Positions 40,649-50,096 of a stretch of 64,000 nucleotides of DNA are shown in pieces. The stretch is from positions 21,387 to 85,386 of the forward strand of contig JAPOQK010000043.1 in the NCBI GenBank assembly GCA_026710795.1. The letters are read 5' to 3'. The notes below the pieces were generated by a model. The model did no database searches. It was not told the DNA's origin and saw nothing but the letters and a program-made list of their open reading frames with translations. This stretch comes from Candidatus Poribacteria bacterium (GTDB lineage Bacteria > Poribacteria > WGA-4E > WGA-3G). Within the stretch, counting starts at the first letter, position 1; every line of letters begins with the position of its first letter. Made by a program: the position numbers and the translations under genes.

Positions 40649-41650
40649 GTGTATATCACTTCAAAAATCACCAAATTACAACTCAATCACCCTTTTAAGA
40701 TTTCTCGTCGAGAAACAGACGCATACAGAGAGGTAATATCTGTTGAATTTGACGGAGGCATCGGAGAGGCTGCTCCCGCAAAGTTCTATGGAGAGACAGT
40801 TCAGTCAGTAGAAACAGCCATAAAGTCCCTTTCTTCAGCACTTGATTGTGATCTTGATCAAATCCAAGATGTCATGACTGAGATTGAACAAAACATTGAG
40901 GGTAATTACGCCACAAAATCCGCAATAGACATGGCACTACATGACAGATTGGGTAAGAAACTGGGTGTGCCACTTTACAAACTCTGGGGTTTGAACCCGA
41001 AAAAGACTCCACACACTTCATTTACTATCGGTCTTGACGAACCTTCTGTAATGGCTGAAAAAGTGCTACAGGCTGAAGAGTATCCGATTTTTAAAGTCAA
41101 ACTCGGTACACCAAATGATATTGAAATACTACAGACACTGCGGGATGTCACAGATAAACCAATCTATGTAGATGCAAATACAGCATGGACTCCAAAAGAA
41201 GCGGTAAAAAAAATCCAAGAACTTGCAAATTATGGAGTTGAATTGATAGAACAACCCACAAATCCTGATGATATATCTGGACTTAAATTTGTTCATGAAC
41301 ATTCAGAACTGCCGATTATTGCGGACGAAAGTGTTAAACGAGCAAGTGATATTCCCGCATTGGCTGGTTCTGTAGATGGGATTAACATCAAACTGGTCAA
41401 ATGTGGTGGTTTGTTGGAAGCATTACGGATGATACATGTGGCACGCGCACATGGATTGCTTGTTATGCTCGGATGTATGATAGAAAGTTCTCTCGGTATT
41501 ACCGCCGCAGCACACTTAACGCCACTGGTAGACTATGCCGATTTAGACGGCAATCTACTAATATCAAATGATCCTTACACAGGTGTAACACTTGATAATG
41601 GAAAGTTGATTTTATCCGAACTACCCGGAATTGGGGTCTTAACAAAATAG
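40649..41650 (+). CDS. Dipeptide epimerase (enolase superfamily, L-Ala-D/L-Glu epimerase-like)
   Basis: AIDMALHDRLGKKLGVPLYKLWGL; FKVKLGT KxK motif; DANTAWT; GTG start. Confidence 0.88.
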   Translation: MYITSKITKLQLNHPFKISRRETDAYREVISVEFDGGIGEAAPAKFYGETVQSVETAIKSLSSALDCDLDQIQDVMTEIEQNIEGNYATKSAIDMALHDRLGKKLGVPLYKLWGLNPKKTPHTSFTIGLDEPSVMAEKVLQAEEYPIFKVKLGTPNDIEILQTLRDVTDKPIYVDANTAWTPKEAVKKIQELANYGVELIEQPTNPDDISGLKFVHEHSELPIIADESVKRASDIPALAGSVDGINIKLVKCGGLLEALRMIHVARAHGLLVMLGCMIESSLGITAAAHLTPLVDYADLDGNLLISNDPYTGVTLDNGKLILSELPGIGVLTK

Positions 41651-41702
41651 AAAGACGTAATATATCGTCAAGACATCTGTGTTTATGATATAATTAATTT
41701 AA

Positions 41703-42623
41703 ATGGAAGAAAAATTTGAGCAATCGTCATCCATCAAAACATCGTCATTGAGTGGACAATACGACACTGTTTCAAAAAAAGTTATCCAAGAAAATCCTGA
41801 GGATTGGATAAAGTTTGGTCTCGGTGTACAGGATGCGCGAGTAATCCAGGTTATTGATACTGAACAACCCACTGTCAGATCAAATCGTGCTGATAGTTTT
41901 ATTCATGCAGAAGTAAACGGTAGAGAGTCAATTATACATTTTGAGATACAGACGCGGGATAGTACGAAAATTCCTATGTCTCGCCGTATAGCGGGATACG
42001 TGGGAAGATGTATTGATAGTTTTGGATTGCCTGTCTACTCACACGTCATATATTTGCATCCCGATGCTGGCTACAATGATCCAGGACAACATGTTCAAGA
42101 AATGGATTGTTATAAAATTTTAATCCAATACAAGGTGATTAGATTATGTGAGTTAGAAGGTCAAAGTGTTCTGGATGCTAAACTTAAAGGATTGATACCT
42201 TTTGCCCCACTCATGAAACCTAAGGAAGAAACGAGTTCTGAGGAGTGGTTACGTCAATGTGTTCAGGTTGCTAAGTCCGTGACTCAAAATCAACTACATC
42301 AAGCGGATTATCTTACCAACTTGGGTATTTTAAGTGGTATAATATTAGATTACGAAATCATTCGTGATATTATTTTGGAGGAAAACATGCAAGAATCATC
42401 TGTAATCCAACACTTCACACAACAAGGAATACAACAAGGGGTACGAGAAGGTACCATTGATGCTATACTTGACGTGCTTGAGGAACAATTTCAATCCGAG
42501 GATATTCAGACCTTAAAACCTATACTTGAGAAAATTGAAGAGTTACAAAATCTAAAACAATTACTTCGTGAGGCAGCGCGAGCAAACAGTCTTGATGCGT
42601 TCAAACAAACGCTACCTGAATAG
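41703..42623 (+). CDS. Rpn-like PD-(D/E)XK nuclease/transposase family protein
   Basis: RADSFIHAEVNGRESIIHFEIQTRDSTKIPMSRRIAGYVGRC; QGIQQGVREG C-terminal motif. Confidence 0.7.
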   Translation: MEEKFEQSSSIKTSSLSGQYDTVSKKVIQENPEDWIKFGLGVQDARVIQVIDTEQPTVRSNRADSFIHAEVNGRESIIHFEIQTRDSTKIPMSRRIAGYVGRCIDSFGLPVYSHVIYLHPDAGYNDPGQHVQEMDCYKILIQYKVIRLCELEGQSVLDAKLKGLIPFAPLMKPKEETSSEEWLRQCVQVAKSVTQNQLHQADYLTNLGILSGIILDYEIIRDIILEENMQESSVIQHFTQQGIQQGVREGTIDAILDVLEEQFQSEDIQTLKPILEKIEELQNLKQLLREAARANSLDAFKQTLPE

Positions 42624-42631
42624 GAGTTAGC

Positions 42632-43345
42632 ATGGCAAAACAGAACCGAAATGTCCTTATCACTGGTGGAACAGGCTTTTTAGGGAGTACTGTCACCAAA
42701 GCTTTCCTTGCACAAGGCGACACCGTTGCTGTTACCTATCTTTTTGACAATGAGGTAGAACGTTTCAAGCAATACAATCCCGAACTCAGTGAGAAAGTTG
42801 CCTTCATATATGCAAATGTTACCGATGAATCCGACGTTCAGAAAACACTACAAACATTCTTAAGTCAATTTGGTCACTTGGACATATTAGTGAATATAGT
42901 TGGCGGTTTTGTTGGCGGAATTCCTACAACTGAACTTGAGGAGGACAGATGGGATTTTATGATGAATCTCAACCTAAAATCTGTATTCCTTTGTTGCAAA
43001 ACAGTGCTACCACACATGACAGAACGGGGATATGGCAAAATTGTCAACATCTCAGCACGCGCAGGTTTAAAAGGTGAAGCCGGATTGAGTGCCTACTGTG
43101 TTTCAAAAGGTGGCGTGCGTACCTTAACCGAAGCATTAGCCGCAGAGGTAATGGATTCTGGTATAAATGTAAATTGTATCATGCCAAGTATTATGGATAC
43201 ACCGATGAATCGAGAAGCAATGCCGGATGAAGACCATAGCCGTTGGGTAAAAACAGACGATGTTGCCAAGGTAATCTGTTTCCTTACTTCAGACAATTCA
43301 GCGATTATCAACGGAGCTGCCATACCTGTATATGGTCGGGCATAG
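42632..43345 (+). CDS. SDR family oxidoreductase
   Basis: NVLITGGTGFLGSTVTKAF; NISARAGLKGEAGLSAYCVSKGG. Confidence 0.93.
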   Translation: MAKQNRNVLITGGTGFLGSTVTKAFLAQGDTVAVTYLFDNEVERFKQYNPELSEKVAFIYANVTDESDVQKTLQTFLSQFGHLDILVNIVGGFVGGIPTTELEEDRWDFMMNLNLKSVFLCCKTVLPHMTERGYGKIVNISARAGLKGEAGLSAYCVSKGGVRTLTEALAAEVMDSGINVNCIMPSIMDTPMNREAMPDEDHSRWVKTDDVAKVICFLTSDNSAIINGAAIPVYGRA

Positions 43346-43704
43346 ATGTTTTTAGACATATCCATATCAGCGAATCCTATGATACGTATACTACTTATCA
43401 TTCCTTTTACACTAATAAACATCCGACATTAAAATACCATTTCTACTGTATAGTGTGTCATTATCAGTAGATTTCCTGTAGTAGTGACCTACTGGATGTC
43501 ATACGCACATTCGACGGTGAGCCACCGGTCGTGACTTTTATGCAGTAATAGTAAAGACTAAACAAAATAATCCTGTCCATATCAATTCCCTTTTGCCCAA
43601 AAAATAAGATTTTTCTGCTTAAAAAATAAGCAATAAATAATTCAATCAATCTATTCAATCTTTGCAAATCAATACGGTTATTGCTGTTAGTTATTTATGC
43701 ATAC

Positions 43705-43722
43705 TTGGCACTGATTTTGCTA
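43705..43722 (+). promoter_or_regulatory. Sigma54 (RpoN) -24/-12 promoter
   Basis: TTGGCACTGATTTTGCTA: GG and GC separated by 10 nt, matching YTGGCAC-N5-TTGCW; upstream of nitrogen regulator gene. Confidence 0.75.
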
Positions 43723-43798
43723 TAGGTTTTGTGTGAGTTATATTAATGGTATTTTATACCGATATTGTATCTGATTTGGAAAGGTTTATATTCAACAG

Positions 43799-44401
43799 AT
43801 GGAAATTGTCGTGGAAACACAGGATATATTAATCGTTGATAATGACCTGGAACGGACAAATCTGTTGAACCAGGTTTTTGAGGGAAGTAGGTATAACATC
43901 GTTGCACACGTTGGACTTGAACACGGTCTACTAAATCAAGTCAAACAAACAAGTCCTGACATAATCCTAATTGGTGTTGCTTCTCCTTCTGATGAGACCT
44001 TAGCTGAAATTGGAGCTATCAATCAGAATCATCCATGTCCAATCGTTATGTTTGCACAAGATGACCGTTCTGAGACGATTCAAAATGCCACTTTAGCCGG
44101 AGTTTCAGCTTATGTTGTAGGTATTCTATCTAAAGAACGAATAGAAACAATTATTGAAGCAGCAATTGCACGTTTTGGTAAGTTTCGTGCATTACAAAAA
44201 GAACTTGAAAAGACTAAAACGAGTCTTGCGGAACGCAAAATCATAGAACGAGCGAAGGAAGTAGTTGCCGAACAGCGAGGCACAACAGAAGCGGAAGCGT
44301 ACCAAACTTTACGAAAAATGGCGATGGATCGTAGAAAACGTCTCGCAGAAATTGCCCAAGATGTTCTATCAATTGCTGAAGTATTGACAAATAAGGTTTA
44401 G
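43799..44401 (+). CDS. ANTAR-domain response regulator (NasT/AmiR-like)
   Basis: Receiver-like N-terminus; ANTAR AERKIIERAKEVVAEQRGTTEAEAYQTLRKMAMDRRKRLAEIAQDVL. Confidence 0.92.
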   Translation: MEIVVETQDILIVDNDLERTNLLNQVFEGSRYNIVAHVGLEHGLLNQVKQTSPDIILIGVASPSDETLAEIGAINQNHPCPIVMFAQDDRSETIQNATLAGVSAYVVGILSKERIETIIEAAIARFGKFRALQKELEKTKTSLAERKIIERAKEVVAEQRGTTEAEAYQTLRKMAMDRRKRLAEIAQDVLSIAEVLTNKV

Positions 44402-44438
44402 CGACCAACTCACAACTTATTACATAATGGAATAGTGT

Positions 44439-44511
44439 TCGTTCAACGTTGAGCGACGCTACTAATACAAAATAAAAGAATAGCAAATACCCAACCAATG
44501 TAGGTAAGGGT
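44439..44511 (+). ncRNA. ANTAR-responsive dual hexaloop RNA motif
   Basis: P1 44439-44456 loop AACGTT; P2 44489-44511 loop AATGTA; both loops have A1 and G4. Confidence 0.7.
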
Positions 44512-44519
44512 TCGGACAT

Positions 44520-44572
44520 AGGTGTCCATTTGGCAGAAGCGTTACGCATGCCGATGGACACCTTTTTGTTTT
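44520..44572 (+). terminator. Leader intrinsic terminator upstream of nirA
   Basis: AGGTGTCCAT...GGCA..GCG-TTA-CGC.TGCC.ATGGACACCT followed by TTTTGTTTTT. Confidence 0.9.
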
Positions 44573-44655
44573 TAACTTTTTCCATATCAATATGCAGATA
44601 CATTCCAGTTAAAAAATACTTACAGAATTTTACATTAGCGAGAATAGGAGATTAA

Positions 44656-46209
44656 TTGATGAACCAACAAGGTAAAAAATTAAAGATAAATAGAACAGTT
44701 TCCGCAAGAAAGCGGAAAACCAAAATTCATCCTGCTGAAGTACTCAAACAGGAAAAAAATGGGCTTGAGGTAATAGAGGACATTCCATACTACATCCGCA
44801 ACGGGTGGGAATCAATTCCACCGGAGAAACGGGACAGACTAAAGTGGGTCGGTGTCTTTTACAGAAAACAGACTCCTGGTGCTTTTATGATGCGACTTAG
44901 AATGTCAAGCGGGTTTACCAATTCTGAGCAAATACGAACTATAGCATCGATCAGCGAAGTACACGGTCCAGGTTATGTAGACCTTACAACGCGCCAGCAA
45001 ATTCAGTTACGTGGATTTACAATTGAAAACGTACAAAACATCTGGAATCAACTTGAAGAGGTCGGTTTAAACTCACTTCAGACAGGATTTGACAATATCC
45101 GTGGTGTAACAGGTTGTCCTGTTGCTGGACTGACCCCAAATGAATTATTTGATGCTTCACCTGTTGCACAAAAGTATACAGATATCATCTCCGGTAACAA
45201 GGAATTTACTGACATTCCGCGTAAGTTCAATGTAGGAATAACGGGATGTTTAGATAACTGTACACTCGCTGCCTCGCAAGACATCGCACTCACTCCTGCG
45301 GTGAAAGATATTGATGGTCAAGAGGTAAAAGGTTTTAATGTCTCGGTTGGTGGCAAAATGGGGTCTGGCGGTTATACACTTGCAAAAGACCTTGATGTGT
45401 TTGTTACACCAGAAGACGCTGCTGAGTTATGTGCTGAAATAACGCTGATATTCAGAGACCACGGACCGCGCACAGTGAGAAATAAATCACGCCTCGCGTT
45501 CCTTATTGCTGACTGGGGAGTGGAAAAGTTCAGAACAGAGTTGGAGTCCCGTCATCACAAAACACTTTTACCAGCAGGTAGAGATATGCGTGGAAAGAAA
45601 AAAACAGACCATACAGGCATTTTCTCTCAAAAACAGGAAGATTTGAACTATGTGGGACTTGTTGTGCCTGTAGGACGAATCACAACCACACAACTCCACG
45701 AAGTCGCACGTATTACAGACTTATACGGGACAGGAGAAATCAGGCTAACTCAAGGGCAAAACATGATTATACCTAATGTGCCGGACACAAAAATTGGGGA
45801 ATTAACTGCTGAACCATTATTGCAAGAACTCCGATATGATCCGTCAGAAGTCATGCGTGGCATGGTTAGCTGCACTGGTATAGATTACTGCCATTTCTCT
45901 CTCATAGAAACCAAAGAACGGGCTATGGAAGCAATCAAGCATTTAGAGGAGAAACTCGGTAATACCAAACCTTTAACCGTGCATTGGTCAGGTTGTCCAA
46001 ATGGTTGTGGAAACCACACTGCTGCTGATATAGGACTACTCGGGAAGAGAAGCAAAATAGACGGTGTTGTTACAGATGCAGTTGATGTTTTTGTCAAGGG
46101 GAACGCAGGTCCAAATCCCAAAATTGCTACAAAGTTGTTAGAAAATGTACCTTGCGACGATTTGCCGCGAGTACTTGAAGGACTTGTCCCTTATTTATCA
46201 CAAAAATAA
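44656..46209 (+). CDS. nirA: Ferredoxin-nitrite/sulfite reductase (NirA-like)
   Basis: RQQIQLRGFTIENV; GCLDNCTLAASQD; VSCTGIDYCHFSLIETK...HWSGCPNGCGNHTAADIG siroheme/4Fe4S motifs. Confidence 0.9.
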   Translation: MMNQQGKKLKINRTVSARKRKTKIHPAEVLKQEKNGLEVIEDIPYYIRNGWESIPPEKRDRLKWVGVFYRKQTPGAFMMRLRMSSGFTNSEQIRTIASISEVHGPGYVDLTTRQQIQLRGFTIENVQNIWNQLEEVGLNSLQTGFDNIRGVTGCPVAGLTPNELFDASPVAQKYTDIISGNKEFTDIPRKFNVGITGCLDNCTLAASQDIALTPAVKDIDGQEVKGFNVSVGGKMGSGGYTLAKDLDVFVTPEDAAELCAEITLIFRDHGPRTVRNKSRLAFLIADWGVEKFRTELESRHHKTLLPAGRDMRGKKKTDHTGIFSQKQEDLNYVGLVVPVGRITTTQLHEVARITDLYGTGEIRLTQGQNMIIPNVPDTKIGELTAEPLLQELRYDPSEVMRGMVSCTGIDYCHFSLIETKERAMEAIKHLEEKLGNTKPLTVHWSGCPNGCGNHTAADIGLLGKRSKIDGVVTDAVDVFVKGNAGPNPKIATKLLENVPCDDLPRVLEGLVPYLSQK

Positions 46210-46310
46210 TTGACCGAAGTAGGTCTTACAAGGCATAGATGTTCTAAATCATGCAATAGAGAACTTGTCGCTTATTACATACAGAAAGGAAATACAAATT
46301 AGGTGAATGA

Positions 46311-47645
46311 ATGGAAATAAAAAATAAAGCAACACGTATTAATCTATTTAGTATAAAGACTATTCAAATGCGTACCTTTCACACGACATGGTTCGCGTTT
46401 TTCTTAGCATTTTTTGGTTGGTTCGGGATCGCACCACTTATGGCTATTGTCCGTGAAGACCTAATGCTAACGAAAGTACAAATTGGAAACACTATTATCG
46501 CCTCTGTGGCAATTACGGTTTTGGTAAGGCTTCTCATTGGTCCTCTATGTGATCGTATTGGAGCACGAAAAGCATATACATGGATCCTTATACTCGGTTC
46601 AATTCCTGTCATGGGTATTGGACTTGCGCAAGATTATACTACTTTCCTACTCTTTCGCTTAGCAATCGGTGCAATTGGTGCTTCATTTGTTATAACGCAG
46701 TATCATACATCAGTAATGTTTGCTCCAAACTGTGTTGGAACAGCAAACGCTACAACTGCAGGTTGGGGGAATTTAGGTGGTGGGGTTACCCAGATAGTGA
46801 TGCCGCTCATCTTAACCGCAGTGCTGAGTTTTGGTGTTGATAAGTTTCTCGGATGGCGTTTGGCAATGATTATACCAGGTATTGCTTTGTTCATCATGGG
46901 ATTCGTATACTATTTCCTAACCCAAGATGCACCAGATGGAAACTATAAGGAACTTAGAGAGCAGAATGAACTTGAACCTGCTAAAGGTAAGGGAATGGAA
47001 TCCTTCATGCTTGCGATAAAAGACTATCGTGTATGGGCACTATTTGTAATATACGCGGCATGTTTCGGTGTTGAACTTACCATTAATAATGTCGCTGCAC
47101 TTTACTATCACGATCAGTTTCAATTAGATGTCAAAACAGCAGGACTCATCGCTGGACTTTTTGGGTTAATGAATATCTTTGCACGTTCTGTCGGTGGTTA
47201 TTTTTCTGACTTCTTTGCAAAAACCATCGGGATCCGTGGTCGTGTTCTATTTCTGTTTATAGTTTTATTGGGTGAAGGCATTATGCTCATCATCTTCTCA
47301 CAGATGTCTGTCCTGATGCTTGCTGTTGGCACTATGATAATATTCAGTCTTTTTGTTCAGATGTCTGAAGGTGCGACGTTTGGAATTGTACCTTTTATCA
47401 ATAAGAAAGCATTAGGGTCTGTTGCGGGTATTGTTGGTGCAGGTGGAAACGCAGGTGCAGTTGCAGCTGGTTTTTTATTTCGTGCTGAAAACATCACGAT
47501 ACAACATGGGCTGCTTTTCCTCGGTGGAATAGTTGTTGTTGCAGCCTTTGCTACAGTCTTAGTGCGATTCTCACCAGAGGTGCAAGCAGCAGAGAACAAA
47601 GCATTTGAAGCTGCACTTGCTGAAAGATATGCGTTCAAGAACTGA
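46311..47645 (+). CDS. narK: MFS nitrate/nitrite transporter (NarK family)
   Basis: TTWFAFFLAFFGWFGIAPLMAIVREDL; GWGNLGGGVTQIVMPLI NarK signature; GAGGNAGAV. Confidence 0.93.
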   Translation: MEIKNKATRINLFSIKTIQMRTFHTTWFAFFLAFFGWFGIAPLMAIVREDLMLTKVQIGNTIIASVAITVLVRLLIGPLCDRIGARKAYTWILILGSIPVMGIGLAQDYTTFLLFRLAIGAIGASFVITQYHTSVMFAPNCVGTANATTAGWGNLGGGVTQIVMPLILTAVLSFGVDKFLGWRLAMIIPGIALFIMGFVYYFLTQDAPDGNYKELREQNELEPAKGKGMESFMLAIKDYRVWALFVIYAACFGVELTINNVAALYYHDQFQLDVKTAGLIAGLFGLMNIFARSVGGYFSDFFAKTIGIRGRVLFLFIVLLGEGIMLIIFSQMSVLMLAVGTMIIFSLFVQMSEGATFGIVPFINKKALGSVAGIVGAGGNAGAVAAGFLFRAENITIQHGLLFLGGIVVVAAFATVLVRFSPEVQAAENKAFEAALAERYAFKN

Positions 47646-47674
47646 AATGGTATGTTCCTATTTGATGATATAGA

Positions 47675-49798
47675 TTGGAGAAATCAGTGAATAGTTCAAC
47701 AGGAAAAGCTGTCTGTCCTTATTGTGGTGTCGGTTGTGTAATCCGGGCAACAGTTCAGGACAATAAAATCACAAGGATTTCAGCCGACGATGATGTTGCA
47801 CCAAATTTCGGTATGCTTTGTCCAAAAGGTGCGCATCTCAAACAAGTATTTCAGAACCATGATGGAAGATTGTTATACCCAATGATTCGTGAAAGTAAGA
47901 GTGAACCGCTTCGTCAAGTTTCTTGGGAACAGGCAATAGCATTTACTGCAAGTCGCCTCCAAAATATTCGATTAGAACACGGTAAGGATGCGCTTGCCCT
48001 CTACGGTTCTGGACAATTAGATACTGAAACATCTTATGTTTTCAACAAGTTATTCAAAGGATTCTTGCGAACGAACAATATTGACACAAATAGCAGACTC
48101 TGTATGTCTTCTGCGGTGGTAGGTTATATGCAAGCATTCGGTTCAGATGGACCTCCGACCTGTTATGACGATATCCACCATGCAGATGTATTTCTGATTA
48201 TCGGTGCAAACATGGCAGCAAACCATCCTGTTCTTTTTCAGATGATCCGTAAACGTCGGGCATCAAAACCTAATGCACGAATTATCGCTGTAGACCCACG
48301 CCGCACGCAGACAGCAGATTACTCAGATATACATGTTCCGCTTGCACCGGGTAGTGATGTGGCATTCCTCCAACTTATTGCAAAACGCCTACTCGCAAAT
48401 GGTCGTGTTGACAAACGCTTTATTCAAAGAAACACTGAAAACTATAGCGCATATAAAAACCTTCTTGAGAGTCTTGATGAGGACACACTTCTTTCTATCT
48501 GTGACATTCATCCCGGTCGTATTGATGAAATCGTGGAGTTTCTATCTAAACCGAGTCGTCTGCTGAGTTTCTATTGCCAAGGGACAAACCAAAGCACGAG
48601 TGGTGTTGATAAGAACAACGCGCTGATCAATTTGCATCTTCAGTTGGGTGAAGTTGGCAAAAGAGGTGCAGGTCCCTTTTCATTGACAGGACAACCGAAC
48701 GCTATGGGAGGGAGAGAAGTTGGGTACTTGTCTCATCAGTTACCTGGATATCGTGTTGTTACCAATGACATGCACCGTGCCTATTTGGAAGGTGCATGGA
48801 GAATTCCACCGGGAAGTATTGACCCGAACCCCGGTTTAACAGCAGTGCCTATGTTTGAGGCAGCTGCAGCTGGGGATGTCCGTGCCCTGTGGATTGTATG
48901 CACAAATCCTGCTGTCAGCATGCCCGATACAAAGGTTTCTCAGGCAGGATTAAAACGTGCCGACTTTGTGATTGTGCAGGATTGTTATTATCCAACAGAG
49001 ACAACTGAATATGCTGATGTGCTGCTTCCTGCTGCACAATGGGGTGAAAAGCGCGGAACAATGACGAATAGCGAACGGCTTGTTGTTCGCAGTGATAAAT
49101 TCCTTACACCACCCGGTGAAGCAAAACCTGATTGGTGGATATTTACCCAAGTTGCAAAAGTAATGGGTTACAAGCGAGACTTTGATTTCCATAACCACGA
49201 GGAGATTTGGAATGAGTATCGTCTATTGACTGCTGGAACCCCGTGTGACCAAATGGGAATGACGAATGAACGTCTTGAGAAAACGTCCTTGCGGTGGCCC
49301 TGTCCAAATCCGAAACATCCTGGAACGTTCCGAAGATATACTCGTCGTAAGTTTTTCACCGAGTCCGGCAAAGCACAATTTAAAACACCTATCTATCAAC
49401 CACCCCATGAAAATACTGATGAGGATTATCCGCTTGGATTGACAACAGGTCGCGTTGCAAGTCAATGGCACACACGCACTCGTACCGGGAAAGTTCCACA
49501 ACTTACCAAAAAGGAACCCGAACCATTTGTCGAAATCCATCCTGACGATGCTAAGGAAAACGGTGTTGAGGATGGTAGGTGGATTTATCTTGTTGGGAGA
49601 CGAGGGAGGTGTTATGCACGTGCACGTGTTACAGAGACTATCAGACGCGGATTGCTATTCACACCGTTTCACTGGGGAGACCTGTTCCATGCTGAATCCA
49701 ATTCCAATTATGTAACGAATTCAGCATTTGATCCAGTGTCTAAGCAACCTGAACTAAAATTCTGTGCTGTGCGGATTGAGGTTAGTGATGTGTCATAG
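47675..49798 (+). CDS. nasA: Assimilatory nitrate reductase catalytic subunit (molybdopterin oxidoreductase)
   Basis: VCPYCGVGCVIRATVQDNKI 4Fe-4S; LTGQPNAMGGREVG; non-ATG start (TTG 47675 or GTG 47687). Confidence 0.93.
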   Translation: MEKSVNSSTGKAVCPYCGVGCVIRATVQDNKITRISADDDVAPNFGMLCPKGAHLKQVFQNHDGRLLYPMIRESKSEPLRQVSWEQAIAFTASRLQNIRLEHGKDALALYGSGQLDTETSYVFNKLFKGFLRTNNIDTNSRLCMSSAVVGYMQAFGSDGPPTCYDDIHHADVFLIIGANMAANHPVLFQMIRKRRASKPNARIIAVDPRRTQTADYSDIHVPLAPGSDVAFLQLIAKRLLANGRVDKRFIQRNTENYSAYKNLLESLDEDTLLSICDIHPGRIDEIVEFLSKPSRLLSFYCQGTNQSTSGVDKNNALINLHLQLGEVGKRGAGPFSLTGQPNAMGGREVGYLSHQLPGYRVVTNDMHRAYLEGAWRIPPGSIDPNPGLTAVPMFEAAAAGDVRALWIVCTNPAVSMPDTKVSQAGLKRADFVIVQDCYYPTETTEYADVLLPAAQWGEKRGTMTNSERLVVRSDKFLTPPGEAKPDWWIFTQVAKVMGYKRDFDFHNHEEIWNEYRLLTAGTPCDQMGMTNERLEKTSLRWPCPNPKHPGTFRRYTRRKFFTESGKAQFKTPIYQPPHENTDEDYPLGLTTGRVASQWHTRTRTGKVPQLTKKEPEPFVEIHPDDAKENGVEDGRWIYLVGRRGRCYARARVTETIRRGLLFTPFHWGDLFHAESNSNYVTNSAFDPVSKQPELKFCAVRIEVSDVS

Positions 49799-49901
49799 AT
49801 AACCAAGAATGTGAGATATTCATTCTGTGGTGATTCGGTTACCGTTTACCATCTTGTAATACCATTTCTAATAAATAAAGTGTCATTTGCTGAGGAATAC
49901 T

Positions 49902-49945
49902 TGTAGGAGCGACTTCTTAGTCGCGACCAGTAGGTCGCTCCTACA
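49902..49945. repeat. Dispersed palindromic repeat TGTAGGAGCGAC/GTCGCTCCTACA
   Basis: 12-bp perfect inverted termini; between convergent genes. Confidence 0.85.
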
Positions 49946-50096
49946 GAAGAAAGATTTCCAATCAACAATAATGATTGAAACTAGTAATGGAACAATAATT
50001 ATTAGAATAGGTATAAGATACAAATTAGGTAATATAAGAGAACTTGAAATAGTAATACCTTAACGTTCAATCTGGACTGAATATAATAGTAGATAG

